Positions 17,571 to 26,453 of a stretch of 57,281 nt of DNA are shown one piece after another; position 1 is the first letter of the stretch; every line of letters starts with the position of its first letter. The notes beneath the pieces were generated by a model that was not told the origin of the DNA, did not search any database, and worked only from the letters and a program-made list of their open reading frames with translations. Origin of the DNA: Desulfotignum sp. (GTDB taxonomy: Bacteria > Desulfobacterota > Desulfobacteria > Desulfobacterales > Desulfobacteraceae); NCBI GenBank assembly GCA_011390635.1, contig JAABSA010000008.1:1-57281 (forward strand). The letters are read 5' to 3'. Position numbers and translations under genes: made by a program.

Positions 17571-18839
17571 ATGCCCATGTCAGATTCCTTTTCAAAAAGA
17601 CTCTCCCCGATTTTACCCGATATTGTCGACACCTTTGGCACCCCGTTTCATATCTATGATGAAACAGGCATCTGTGACACCTGCGATACCCTCAACACAG
17701 TTTTTGCGCCCATCGGGGGATTCAAGGAATACTTTGCAGTGAAAGCCCTGCCCAATCCACACATCATGAAAATTCTTTTCGAAAAAGGATTCGGATTCGA
17801 CTGCAGTTCTGTTCCCGAGCTGGCCCTGTCCCGGAAAATCGGGGCAAAGGGAGACGATATCATGTTCACATCCAACAATACCAGCGCGGCCCAGTTTACA
17901 GAAGCCATGGACCATGGCGGATGCATCCTCAATCTCGATGACATCTCATTGATTTCAAAACTGCCGGCGGTCCCTGATGTGATCTGCTTCAGATACAATC
18001 CCGGCCCCAGGCGGTCGGGCAACCATATTATAGGCAATCCAGTGGAAGCCAAATACGGGGTCAGTCACGACCAGATCAAAAAAGCCTATGAAGCAGCCAT
18101 ACACATGGGGGTCAAACGGTTCGGCATCCACACCATGCTGGCCTCCAATGAACGCAATTTTGCCTACATGGTGGAAACCGCCGACATGCTGCTGGATATC
18201 GTCACAGAACTTTTTCAACACCTGGACATCCGTTTTGAATTCATCAACATCGGCGGCGGATTGGGCATCCCCTATTCCCCGAATGACCAGCTTTTTGATC
18301 TGGCTGCCATGGCCCGGGGCATCATGCAGTCCCTGGAAAAATTCAGGAAAAAAAACGGTTTCGTCCCCAGGCTGTACATGGAAAGCGGCCGCTATATCAC
18401 CGGTCCCCATGGTGTTCTGATCACCAGCGTCATCAACCACAAGCATATTTACAGAGACTATGTGGGGGTGGATGCTTCCATGGCAGCCCTGATGCGGCCG
18501 GGAATGTATGGTGCCTACCACCATATCCATATCCATGGCAAAGAACACCTGCCGCCATCCAAAACGGTGGATGTGGTGGGGGCATTATGCGAGAACAATG
18601 ACAAATTTGCCATCCAGCGGCAGCTGCCAGAAACCCGTGAAGGCGATATCCTGGTAATACACGATACAGGCGCCCACGGTCATTCCATGGGATTCAACTA
18701 CAACGGCCATTTACGCCCCAAAGAACTTATGTTACAAAAGGATGGCAGTGTTGTTCTCATCCGGCGGGCCGAAACCATGGCAGATTATTTTGCCACCCTG
18801 GATTTTGTCCCGCAGGTCATGCCGGCAAATGCATCCTGA
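17571..18839 (+). CDS. lysA: Diaminopimelate decarboxylase family (fold-III PLP decarboxylase)
   Basis: The 422-residue protein belongs to the alanine-racemase-fold PLP decarboxylases. The PLP lysine is in FAVKALPNP (about residue 61), the glycine-rich phosphate-binding loop is INIGGGLGIPY, and the substrate motif near CENNDK matches the usual CESxD region. The segment VGVDASMAALMRPGMYGAYH is very LysA-like. It would decarboxylate meso-diaminopimelate to lysine; other amino-acid specificities cannot be excluded. AAGGAAC about 8 bases before the first ATG supports the start; a second ATG lies two codons on. Confidence 0.85.
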   Translation: MPMSDSFSKRLSPILPDIVDTFGTPFHIYDETGICDTCDTLNTVFAPIGGFKEYFAVKALPNPHIMKILFEKGFGFDCSSVPELALSRKIGAKGDDIMFTSNNTSAAQFTEAMDHGGCILNLDDISLISKLPAVPDVICFRYNPGPRRSGNHIIGNPVEAKYGVSHDQIKKAYEAAIHMGVKRFGIHTMLASNERNFAYMVETADMLLDIVTELFQHLDIRFEFINIGGGLGIPYSPNDQLFDLAAMARGIMQSLEKFRKKNGFVPRLYMESGRYITGPHGVLITSVINHKHIYRDYVGVDASMAALMRPGMYGAYHHIHIHGKEHLPPSKTVDVVGALCENNDKFAIQRQLPETREGDILVIHDTGAHGHSMGFNYNGHLRPKELMLQKDGSVVLIRRAETMADYFATLDFVPQVMPANAS

Positions 18840-18870
18840 GACCCTGCCCTGTCTTTGAAACTGTTGTCCT

Positions 18871-18907
18871 GCGGCTGCCGGAAATTGAGCCATTTTCCGG
18901 CAGCCGC
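18871..18907 (+). terminator. Perfect 14-bp stem-loop between lysA and cutA
   Basis: Bases 18871-18884 (GCGGCTGCCGGAAA) pair perfectly with 18894-18907 around a 9-base loop. It is GC-rich and sits about 30 bases after the lysA stop. No T run follows on the plus strand, so it may act as an mRNA-stabilising or processing hairpin rather than a classical terminator. Confidence 0.55.
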
Positions 18908-18940
18908 CCATTACCACAAAATCCCTTAAAAGGAGGCAGC

Positions 18941-19255
18941 ATGTCTTATTGTATGGTCCTTGTCACCTGCGGCAATGAAACAGATGCCAGATCCCTGGCA
19001 TCCCAGATAGTGCACAAAAAACTGGCTGCCTGTGTGCAGCTCAGTCCCGTGGTCAGTATCTTTACCTGGGACGGCCAGGTGCAGACGGAAAACGAAACCC
19101 GGCTGGTCATCAAAACCCGGACAGCGCTGTATCCGGATCTGGAGGCATTCATCCTGGAACACCACGACTATGCGGTTCCCCAGATCCTCCAGGTACCCAT
19201 TGCAAAAGGCCTTCCCGCCTTTCTTGACTGGATTGATCAGACCACATGCCCATAA
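18941..19255 (+). CDS. cutA: CutA1 divalent-cation tolerance protein
   Basis: The 104-residue protein matches CutA1 in length and motifs (ARSLASQIVHKKLAACVQLS, SIFTWDGQVQTENETRLVIK and the final VPQILQVPIAKGLPAFLDW). CutA1 is a very stable trimeric ferredoxin-like protein linked to metal tolerance, though its biochemical role is unsettled. AAAAGGAGG seven bases before the ATG gives a strong ribosome site. Confidence 0.95.
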   Translation: MSYCMVLVTCGNETDARSLASQIVHKKLAACVQLSPVVSIFTWDGQVQTENETRLVIKTRTALYPDLEAFILEHHDYAVPQILQVPIAKGLPAFLDWIDQTTCP

Positions 19256-19367
19256 ATTTACCCTGTACTTTGCATAAAAAGTATTTCATAATGGATTAAA
19301 ATTCATGTGAAAGAAGGGCCTGCGGATCTGTTCTTTCATGTTTTGTTGTGCCCGGCAGGGCAGGAAA

Positions 19368-19445
19368 GCTGTTAGCTTTTAGCTGTTAGCTGTTAGCTTT
19401 TAGCTTTTAGCTGTTAGCTGGTAGCTGTTGGCTGTTGGCCGGCAG
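19368..19445. repeat. Heptamer tandem repeat (GTTAGCT-type, about 11 copies)
   Basis: A run of 7-base units, mostly GTTAGCT or TTTAGCT and decaying to GTTGGCT and GTTGGCC, fills this stretch. It lies about 110-185 bases upstream of the CoA-transferase gene. Repeat arrays of this kind can change copy number by slippage. I see no gene in 19256-19552. Confidence 0.85.
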
Positions 19446-19503
19446 CCGGTAGTAACCAGCAGGGAAAAATTTGTAATTGTTTACTGCAGCTGATAACTGA
19501 GTA

Positions 19504-19538
19504 CTGACGGCTTTCATATAGCTGACGGCTTTCATATA
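19504..19538. repeat. Tandem 17-bp repeat before the CoA-transferase gene
   Basis: CTGACGGCTTTCATATA occurs at 19504-19520 and again at 19522-19538, directly in front of the AAAGGAG ribosome site. A near copy (ctgccggctttcatataaaa) lies at about 46511-46530 after the amidohydrolase gene, so this is a short dispersed element. Confidence 0.75.
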
Positions 19539-19552
19539 AAAGGAGACCGACA

Positions 19553-21412
19553 TTGATGCATCTCAGGGACGTATGCCCGGAAAAACTATTGACCCCGGAA
19601 GAAAGCGTCAAAAAGATTAAAAACGGCAGCCGGGTGTTCATCGGCACCGGATGCGGTGAACCCCAGCGTCTGATAAAGGCCATGGTGGAAAACATCAGCA
19701 CCCAGGATATCGTCATTTATCAGATGCTTTCTTCTTCTTTATCCAGATATATTCATGATGAAAAATTTTTGTCCCGGTTTTCCATCAAACTGTTCTTTAT
19801 TTCGGTTCTCATGCGCCAGTCTGCCTTTGAAGGAAAAATTGACTATATCCCGGTCTACCTGTCCCAGATTCCCAAAATTTTCGAACACCGTGAAATAGGG
19901 CTGGATGTGGCCCTGATTCAGGTCTGCCCCCCGGACAAGCACGGGTATTGTTCCCTTGGTATCTCTGTGGACATCACCCTGTCAGGCATGAAGAACGCCG
20001 ATATGGTCATCGCCCAGGTCAATCCCCAGATGCCCAGAACCTGGGGGGACTCAGTGGTGCATATCGACGAAATCGACTATCTGGTGGAATATGAAGAACC
20101 TTTGCTGGAGTCCTTGCCCAGCCAGAAGAACCAGCAGGTCATCGAACGTATCGGGCATTATGTGAACATGCTGGTGGATGACGGCGCCACCCTCCAGATC
20201 GGATTCGGTCACCTGCCCGATGCGGTGATGCCCTATCTTGCCGACAAAAAAGATCTGGGCATCCACACCCAGGTCATCACCGACGGCCTGCTTCCCCTGT
20301 TTAAAAAAAAAGTAATCACCAACCGCAGGAAAAACTATCTGCCTGACCGGGTGGTGGCTTCCTTGTGCATGGGCTCCAAAGCCCTGTATGAATACGTGGA
20401 CAACAATCCCATGTTCTATTTCAAGTCATCGGAATTTGTCAACGACCCCAATGTCATTGCCAAAAATGACCGGCTGATATCCATCAGTTCCGCTCTGGAA
20501 GTGGATCTCACCGGCCAGGTGTGCACAGACTCCAAAGGCTATCTGTTTTACAGCGGCATTGGAGACCAGGTTGATTTCATCCGGGGATCCGCCATGTCCG
20601 AAGGGGGGTTTTCGATTATTATCATTCCCTCAACCGCCCAGAACGATGAAGTGTCGCGTATTGTTCCCCATTTGAGTGAAGGGGCCGGCGTAGCCACCAC
20701 AAGAGGAGACATCGATATTATTGTCACCGAATACGGCATTGCGGAAATGCGGCGCAAAAGCATTTATCAGCGGGTCATGGAGCTGGCCCAGATCGCCCAT
20801 CCCAAGTTCCGGAAAGAATTGATCGAAGAAGCCAAAAAACGCCATTATATTTTTCCGGACCAGGTGCCCCCCACCAGCCAGGACCTGATGTTTTTAGATT
20901 CCTACCACTATTCAATAAAACTTGCCAACGGCAAGGACATCAATTTTCGGCCCCTGCTGCCTTCGGATGAATTTGAATCCCGGCATTTTTACTATTCCCT
21001 TCAGGACGATTCCATTTACTACCGGTTTTTCAACAAACGCAAAGTGTTTTCACGGGAAATGCTCCAGCAGCAGTGGGCTGAAGTGGACTACCGCAGGAAC
21101 ATGACCTTGATCGGCCTGATGCAGGTGGGACAACGCAAACAGATCGTGGCCATCGGCTCCTATGCCGAAGCCACCGAAGATGCAGCAGAAGTAGCCTTTC
21201 TTGTAAAAGAGGAACTCCACGGCAAGGGCATCGGCTCTTTTTTACTGCAAGCTCTGGAAGGTATTGCAAAAGAAAACAATTACACCCGTTTCATTGCCAC
21301 GGTGCTGGCGGAAAACCGCAAAATGCTCAAGGTTTTCCAGAAGCGGTATCCAGATGCCAAATTCATCCGCACCGGCAGCGGGGAAATTGAAGTGGAAATG
21401 CCCTTTGCCTGA
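19553..21412 (+). CDS. Acetyl-CoA hydrolase/transferase fused to GNAT acetyltransferase
   Basis: Residues 1-430 form a class I CoA-transferase of the acetyl-CoA hydrolase/transferase type (FIGTGCGEPQRLIKAM, VNPQMPRTWGDSVVHIDEID, and IIVTEYGIAEMR with the likely catalytic Glu). Residues about 460-619 form a GNAT domain (VAFLVKEELHGKGIGSFLLQ is the acetyl-CoA-binding motif). The transferase half would exchange or hydrolyse acyl-CoA. The GNAT half may acetylate a protein, perhaps a metabolic enzyme such as an acyl-CoA synthetase. AAAGGAG lies 7 bases before a TTG (19553) and 10 before an ATG (19556). The convergent acyl-CoA synthetase ends 18 bases later. Confidence 0.88.
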   Translation: MMHLRDVCPEKLLTPEESVKKIKNGSRVFIGTGCGEPQRLIKAMVENISTQDIVIYQMLSSSLSRYIHDEKFLSRFSIKLFFISVLMRQSAFEGKIDYIPVYLSQIPKIFEHREIGLDVALIQVCPPDKHGYCSLGISVDITLSGMKNADMVIAQVNPQMPRTWGDSVVHIDEIDYLVEYEEPLLESLPSQKNQQVIERIGHYVNMLVDDGATLQIGFGHLPDAVMPYLADKKDLGIHTQVITDGLLPLFKKKVITNRRKNYLPDRVVASLCMGSKALYEYVDNNPMFYFKSSEFVNDPNVIAKNDRLISISSALEVDLTGQVCTDSKGYLFYSGIGDQVDFIRGSAMSEGGFSIIIIPSTAQNDEVSRIVPHLSEGAGVATTRGDIDIIVTEYGIAEMRRKSIYQRVMELAQIAHPKFRKELIEEAKKRHYIFPDQVPPTSQDLMFLDSYHYSIKLANGKDINFRPLLPSDEFESRHFYYSLQDDSIYYRFFNKRKVFSREMLQQQWAEVDYRRNMTLIGLMQVGQRKQIVAIGSYAEATEDAAEVAFLVKEELHGKGIGSFLLQALEGIAKENNYTRFIATVLAENRKMLKVFQKRYPDAKFIRTGSGEIEVEMPFA

Positions 21413-21430
21413 CACAGTTTTACGGGCTTC

Positions 21431-23212
21431 CTATCCCTTGTTTCTGGAGCTCAGCTCGGGAAAATCCCAGTAAAAATATTCCGTGATCTTTCCATGGTCA
21501 AAGGGTTCATGATCTGTTGTTCTGTCGGATTTGGAAACTTCCATTGCCCGCAGTTCAATGCGCCGGATCTTTCCGGAGATGGTCTTGGGAACTTCTGTGA
21601 CAAACTCGATAATTCTGGGGATCTTGAATTTTGCCAGAATATTGGTGGTGTGCCTGAACAAATCCAGGGCCAGGTCCCGGTTCGGTTCAACCCCCTGGTT
21701 CAGGATAACATAGGCCTTGACCAGCTGATACCGATGTGGATCAGGGGCTCCGACAACAGCAGCTTCCGCCACGGCCGGATGTTCCACCAGGGCGCTTTCC
21801 ACCTCAAAGGGGCCGATGCGGAAATCCGATGATTTGATCACATCATCGGCCCTGCCCACAAACCACCAGTAGCCGTCGGCATCAAAAGAAGCCCGGTCTC
21901 CGGTGTAGTAAAAATTATCCACAAACACGGCACTCATTTTTTCCGGATTGCCGATGTATTCATAAAACAACCCGATACCCCGCCAATTATCCAGCTTTAC
22001 CACAATATGTCCCACGGTGTCCGGCATGGTAATTTCATTGCCTTCATCATCTGCCAGGGCCAGATCATACATAAAAATGGGTTTGCCGAATGACCCTGAC
22101 CGCATGGTTTCCGCCATCCAGGGGGGATTGCCGATCATGGCGGTGGATTCTGTCTGCCCGTAAAAATCTCTGATCCGGGTACCGGTATGTTTTTTCCACC
22201 GGGTGATGACATCCGGGTTCAACGGTTCACCAGCTGATATGGACTGCCGCAGGCAGGAAAGGTCAATCCCCGACAGATCCGTATTCACAAACATCCGCCA
22301 GGCGGTGGGCGGTGCGCAAAAGGTGGTGACCCGGTTCTGCTCAAGGGTCTTGAGATAGAGCGCAGGCTCCAGGGTTTTGTAGGAAAAGGCGGTAACCGCG
22401 GCACCCACATTAAAGGGAACGAAAAAAGATGACCAGGACCATTTTGCCCAGCCCGGTGCACTCAGGTTATGGTGGATATCATCAGGCTGGGTGCCGATGA
22501 TGACGGTGGTGGACAGATGGCCCACCGGATAGGACACTGCCGTGTGCCCCACCCGCTTGGGAAGGCCGGTGGTACCGGAGGTGAAAAAACAGAACAGAAC
22601 ATCCTCGGACCGGGTGTCGGCAGCCCGGGCATCAGTACGCTGGCTGCTGATGTCATCAAATCCGGTCCAGCCCGTTTTTTTACCCAGCACCAGTTTTATT
22701 TTTGGATGAATGCCGGTCTGTTCGGCTGCCTGGTCAATCAATTCTGCACTGGCTTCATCAGCCAGCACCACATCCGGCTTATAGGTTTCAAACCGGTATT
22801 CCAGTTCCCTGGGGGTCATGGTGGTAGCGGTGGGAACGGCAACGATACCGGCTTTGATACAGGCAAGGGATGCAAACCACATTTCCGGCACAACAGGTGC
22901 CATCATATACATGTTCTGTTTGTGGTTCACACCGTTTTCTGCAAGGAAATTCACCAGCTGATTGGCTTTCTGGATCATCTGCTGATAGGAAAACACTTTT
23001 TTGTCACCCGTATGGATATCCTGCCATATCAAAGCAGCCTTATCAGGGGTGTTTTTCACATGCAGATCTTCAAAAATCTGGCTGACCCAGTTAAAATGGG
23101 TGGGCATTGCCATGTTGTTCAACTTTGCAAAAAACGATCCGGCCCTGTCCTCTTTCTCCGTGTTGTCCGCCATCTGGTTGATCTGAATAACCTCTTGATA
23201 AAGCGCTTTCAT
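21431..23212 (-). CDS. Acyl-CoA synthetase (AMP-forming, medium-chain/ACSM-like)
   Basis: The protein of about 593 residues is an ANL-superfamily adenylate-forming enzyme. It has the ATP loop FTSGTTGLPKRVGH, the acyl-adenylate motif DFYGQTEST, the YTGDRASFDADGYWWFVGR hinge region and the C-terminal catalytic Lys in KTISGKIRR. Sequence style and length resemble medium-chain acyl-CoA or acetyl-CoA-type ligases; substrate cannot be fixed. The ATG at 23212 is preceded by AAGGAG 11 bases upstream; a longer reading would need a TTG at 23233. With the convergent CoA-transferase/GNAT gene it suggests an acyl-CoA activation and recycling pair. Confidence 0.9.
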   Translation of the reverse strand: MKALYQEVIQINQMADNTEKEDRAGSFFAKLNNMAMPTHFNWVSQIFEDLHVKNTPDKAALIWQDIHTGDKKVFSYQQMIQKANQLVNFLAENGVNHKQNMYMMAPVVPEMWFASLACIKAGIVAVPTATTMTPRELEYRFETYKPDVVLADEASAELIDQAAEQTGIHPKIKLVLGKKTGWTGFDDISSQRTDARAADTRSEDVLFCFFTSGTTGLPKRVGHTAVSYPVGHLSTTVIIGTQPDDIHHNLSAPGWAKWSWSSFFVPFNVGAAVTAFSYKTLEPALYLKTLEQNRVTTFCAPPTAWRMFVNTDLSGIDLSCLRQSISAGEPLNPDVITRWKKHTGTRIRDFYGQTESTAMIGNPPWMAETMRSGSFGKPIFMYDLALADDEGNEITMPDTVGHIVVKLDNWRGIGLFYEYIGNPEKMSAVFVDNFYYTGDRASFDADGYWWFVGRADDVIKSSDFRIGPFEVESALVEHPAVAEAAVVGAPDPHRYQLVKAYVILNQGVEPNRDLALDLFRHTTNILAKFKIPRIIEFVTEVPKTISGKIRRIELRAMEVSKSDRTTDHEPFDHGKITEYFYWDFPELSSRNKG

Positions 23213-23338
23213 CCGTTCAAACACTCCTTGCAATCTGATGTAATGTTCTGTATAGCATCACAACCTGGTCCATCCCGTAAGGTTGTGACAGATGTCATGG
23301 CTGCGGCGCAAAATAAACCCCGGCAAAACAGGCAGCCC

Positions 23339-24304
23339 ATGGAAAAAAAAGGTCCCATCCTGGTACTGGCCCCTTTACAGGGATTTACTGATGTAACATT
23401 TAGAAATGTTTATGCCAAGCATTTTTCCGGCCTTGATGCATCCCTGGCCCCCTTTATTTCCACCATGGGACAGCAGCGGCTCAAACCATCACGGCTCCGG
23501 GATGTGGATCCGTGTCTCAACCAGCTTCTGCCGGTGACCCCCCAGATCCTGGGAAATGCGGCAGAAGACTTTGTCTTTCTGGCCAGGCGCCTGGCAGATA
23601 TGGGGCATAATCTTGTCAACTGGAACCTGGGATGCCCCCACTCCAAGATCGCCAAAAAAAAACGTGGTTCCGGCCTGCTTTTGTTTCCGGAAAAGATTGA
23701 TGCCCTGCTGGAACGGATAATCCCCGACATCCCCATGGCATTGTCCGTCAAAATCCGCCTGGGCCGCAAAAGCAGGGAGGAGATCCATGACCTCATAAAA
23801 ATGTTCGACCGCCATGATCTGGACCATATCATCCTGCATCCCCGCACCGGCATTCAGATGTACCAGGGCACGGCCGATCATGATGCGTTCGAGGCCGCCA
23901 TGGAAAAAAGCCGCCATACCTTTGTATATAACGGGGATATTACGGATACACATTCTTTTTTGACGGTGAAAAAACGGTTTGCCGGTATCAACCGGTTCAT
24001 GATCGGCAGGGGCATCCTTGCCAACCCGTTTCTGCCCGAAGAGATCAAGGCTGTCCCTGCGGACCCGGACGAACGACTGGCAAGGCTGCAGGCTTTTCAT
24101 GATGATCTTCTGGCTGCCTATAGCAGCATAATCTCAGGACCCGGGCATGTAACCGACCGCATGAAAGGATTCTGGAATTATCTGGGCACTTCCTTCAAAA
24201 ACCACAAAAAACCGGTGAAAGCCATATTAAAATCCACGTCCATGTCCGCCTATACCGACAATGTGTCACAATTTTTTGCTGCGCAGCCTGTATTTGCTCC
24301 CTGA
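23339..24304 (+). CDS. tRNA-dihydrouridine synthase family protein
   Basis: The 321-residue reading from ATG 23339 begins with the Dus hallmark APLQGFTDVTFRNVY. It contains WNLGCPHSKIAKKKRGSG with the catalytic Cys, followed by the FMN-binding segments (LHPRTG, YNGDIT, GRGILANP). Dus enzymes reduce uridines in tRNA with NADPH and FMN. An upstream in-frame ATG at 23297 is possible. This is one of two Dus genes in the window (the other at 30590) and is divergent from the acyl-CoA synthetase. Confidence 0.9.
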   Translation: MEKKGPILVLAPLQGFTDVTFRNVYAKHFSGLDASLAPFISTMGQQRLKPSRLRDVDPCLNQLLPVTPQILGNAAEDFVFLARRLADMGHNLVNWNLGCPHSKIAKKKRGSGLLLFPEKIDALLERIIPDIPMALSVKIRLGRKSREEIHDLIKMFDRHDLDHIILHPRTGIQMYQGTADHDAFEAAMEKSRHTFVYNGDITDTHSFLTVKKRFAGINRFMIGRGILANPFLPEEIKAVPADPDERLARLQAFHDDLLAAYSSIISGPGHVTDRMKGFWNYLGTSFKNHKKPVKAILKSTSMSAYTDNVSQFFAAQPVFAP

Positions 24305-24376
24305 CCCTGCAGTATGTGACACCGGCGCTGCATGCAGCGATCACTGCCTGGATTTCGGGGTTTTGTACCGCCGGAC

Positions 24377-26377
24377 TCAGATACGGTTTGCCGCGGCAAA
24401 TCCCTGGTGAACTGCATCAAAAGCAGTGCCCACCCTTGCGGCATCCCCTGCTGTTTCACAGGCGATACCCATGCTGCGTACGAGATCCTCAAGGGGATTG
24501 TGGGAGACGGATCCAGCCGCCACCACCACGGTATCCACAGCCAGTGCCTCAGATTTTCCGCCCCGGTCAAAGGTTACGCCCGTATCGGAAATGCCGGTCA
24601 CCGTTGCCGATGTCATGGTTTCAATGCCGCACCTGCCCAGGTCCTGCAGCATTCCCCATTTGGTGGATTTGCCGATATCCTTTCCAATTTTGTCCATCAT
24701 CTCAAAAACAAAGATACGGGTATTGCCAGCCACCGCCATTGTATAAAGGGTCTCGGGGTCTTCCGCCTGGTTGACCAGCAGAAACTTCACCACATCTGCG
24801 GGCATCGACCCTTTTTCAGCCAGAAACAGCGCGGTTTCCACCCCCACGGCATTACCCCCGATGACGGCCACCCGGTTTCCGACAGCCACCCGGTTTTCCA
24901 GCACATCCCATGCCTGTACCACGTGGGGCAGGTCTATGCCGGGAACAGGTGGTTTCACCGGTACGGCACCAGTGGCCAGGATCACGGCATCGGGTGCATT
25001 TTCCCGGATCACTGTCTGGTCCACCTTGGAATTGAGAACCACCGGTATTTTTTCCAGGGTCAGCTGGTTTGCCAGGTCTCCGGCAAACCCGGCGAACTCT
25101 TCTCTGCCCGGCGGGGCTGCAGCCAGATGCAGCTGTCCTCCCAGGCGGCCGCTTTTTTCATGCAGCACCACCCGGTGCCCCCGGCGGTGTGCTGTCAAGG
25201 CCGCCGTCATGCCGGCAGGCCCGCCGCCAACCACCAGTATGTTTTTTGGAGAAGATGTCTTTTTCACAACCCGGGTGCTTTCATGCCCGGCCAGGGGGTT
25301 GCACAGACATTCCACCTGCTTGAGCTTGAACAGATTGTCAAAACATCCCTGGGCACAGGCTATGCAGTGCACAATTTCATTTTCCCGGCCCTGTTTTGCC
25401 TTTCGGGGCAGCATGGGGTCGGCAATCAGGCTTCTGCCCATGGCCACCATGTCGCAATGACCTTTTGCCAGAAGGTTTCTTGCGGTGTCAGGATCATTGA
25501 TGCGGTGAGAAGCGATCACCGGTATATCCACCTGTTCTTTGATGCCGGCAGCCAGATAGGAAAAGGCACCCCTGGGCACCTGGGCCACGATTTGGGGAAC
25601 CCGGGCCTCATGCCAGCCCACATTGATACACAGGGCATCCACAGGTCCTTGTGCCAGCGCTTTGGCATAGGTTTTCAGCTCTTCTCTGGTATTGCCGCCC
25701 GGCATGAAATCATTGCCGTTCATGCGCACGATCAAGGGAAACTCTATTCCCACAGCCTCTCTGACCGCGTCCATCACCTGGAGGCCGAACCGCATCCTGT
25801 TTTCCAAACTGCCACCGTATGCATCCGTCCTGTGATTGGTCAACGGTGATAAAAACTCACTGATGAGATACCCGGTACCGCTGAGGATTTCCACGGCATC
25901 AAACCCGGCCTGCTTCACCCGCAGGGCTGCCCTGGCAAACCGTTCAATGGTCTGTTCAATTTCCTGGATGCTCATTTCCTTAGGCACTTCTTTGGTCAGG
26001 CGGGAGGCGATGGCGGACGGTGCCACCGGCTGTTTTCCCTCCAGAAAAAAGGAAAAATTATACCGGCCTGCATGGTTGAGCTGCACCGCCCCTTTGGAGC
26101 CGTTATCTTTGATGGCGGATGCAAGACGGGACAGGCCCGGTATGAACCGGTCATCGTGGGCACCGATATTCTGGGTGTTTCCGGAAAGTTCATCCACTGT
26201 GGCAAATCCCACACAGATCAAACCGGCGCCGCCTCTGGCCCGCAATGCATAAAAGTCTACGATCGGGTCGGTGACCTCATAATCCACCCCCATACCCAGG
26301 TGCATGGCAGGCAGATATATTCTGTTATCCAGGGTCAGCGTATTTATGGCAATGGGTTCAAACAGGGGATCTTTCAT
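24377..26377 (-). CDS. NADH:flavin oxidoreductase/2,4-dienoyl-CoA reductase-type ene-reductase
   Basis: This protein of about 666 residues has an FMN TIM barrel of the old-yellow-enzyme family (1-340), a [4Fe-4S] cluster motif C-x2-C-x3-C-x11-C (CIACAQGC and the following Cys) and a C-terminal FAD/NAD(P)H domain (VVGGGPAGMTAAL, then a second dinucleotide loop VIGGNAVGVETAL). That is the layout of 2,4-dienoyl-CoA reductase and trimethylamine dehydrogenase relatives. It would reduce an activated C=C bond; the substrate is unknown. GGAGAG five bases before ATG 26377 favours this start over ATG 26401. It lies 76 bases downstream of the candidate selenoprotein gene on the same strand. Confidence 0.9.
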   Translation of the reverse strand: MKDPLFEPIAINTLTLDNRIYLPAMHLGMGVDYEVTDPIVDFYALRARGGAGLICVGFATVDELSGNTQNIGAHDDRFIPGLSRLASAIKDNGSKGAVQLNHAGRYNFSFFLEGKQPVAPSAIASRLTKEVPKEMSIQEIEQTIERFARAALRVKQAGFDAVEILSGTGYLISEFLSPLTNHRTDAYGGSLENRMRFGLQVMDAVREAVGIEFPLIVRMNGNDFMPGGNTREELKTYAKALAQGPVDALCINVGWHEARVPQIVAQVPRGAFSYLAAGIKEQVDIPVIASHRINDPDTARNLLAKGHCDMVAMGRSLIADPMLPRKAKQGRENEIVHCIACAQGCFDNLFKLKQVECLCNPLAGHESTRVVKKTSSPKNILVVGGGPAGMTAALTAHRRGHRVVLHEKSGRLGGQLHLAAAPPGREEFAGFAGDLANQLTLEKIPVVLNSKVDQTVIRENAPDAVILATGAVPVKPPVPGIDLPHVVQAWDVLENRVAVGNRVAVIGGNAVGVETALFLAEKGSMPADVVKFLLVNQAEDPETLYTMAVAGNTRIFVFEMMDKIGKDIGKSTKWGMLQDLGRCGIETMTSATVTGISDTGVTFDRGGKSEALAVDTVVVAAGSVSHNPLEDLVRSMGIACETAGDAARVGTAFDAVHQGFAAANRI

Positions 26378-26453
26378 CTTCTCTCCATTCATTGGGTTCA
26401 TCAGTATCAGGATTCACAAAATCATCCCATTTAAACACCCTTCTCCCGGGTTG

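Noticed and set aside
22469-23338. Long upstream extension of the Dus reading frame on the plus strand
   Set aside because: It runs antisense through the acyl-CoA synthetase gene; Dus similarity starts only at about 23345.
24326-24339. Perfect 14-base palindrome CGCTGCATGCAGCG between convergent genes
   Set aside because: A hairpin with no loop space and no T run; probably a chance palindrome in a GC-rich gap.
24332-25849. 505-codon plus-strand ORF opposite the ene-reductase gene
   Set aside because: Antisense shadow without recognisable motifs; the minus strand encodes a complete enzyme.
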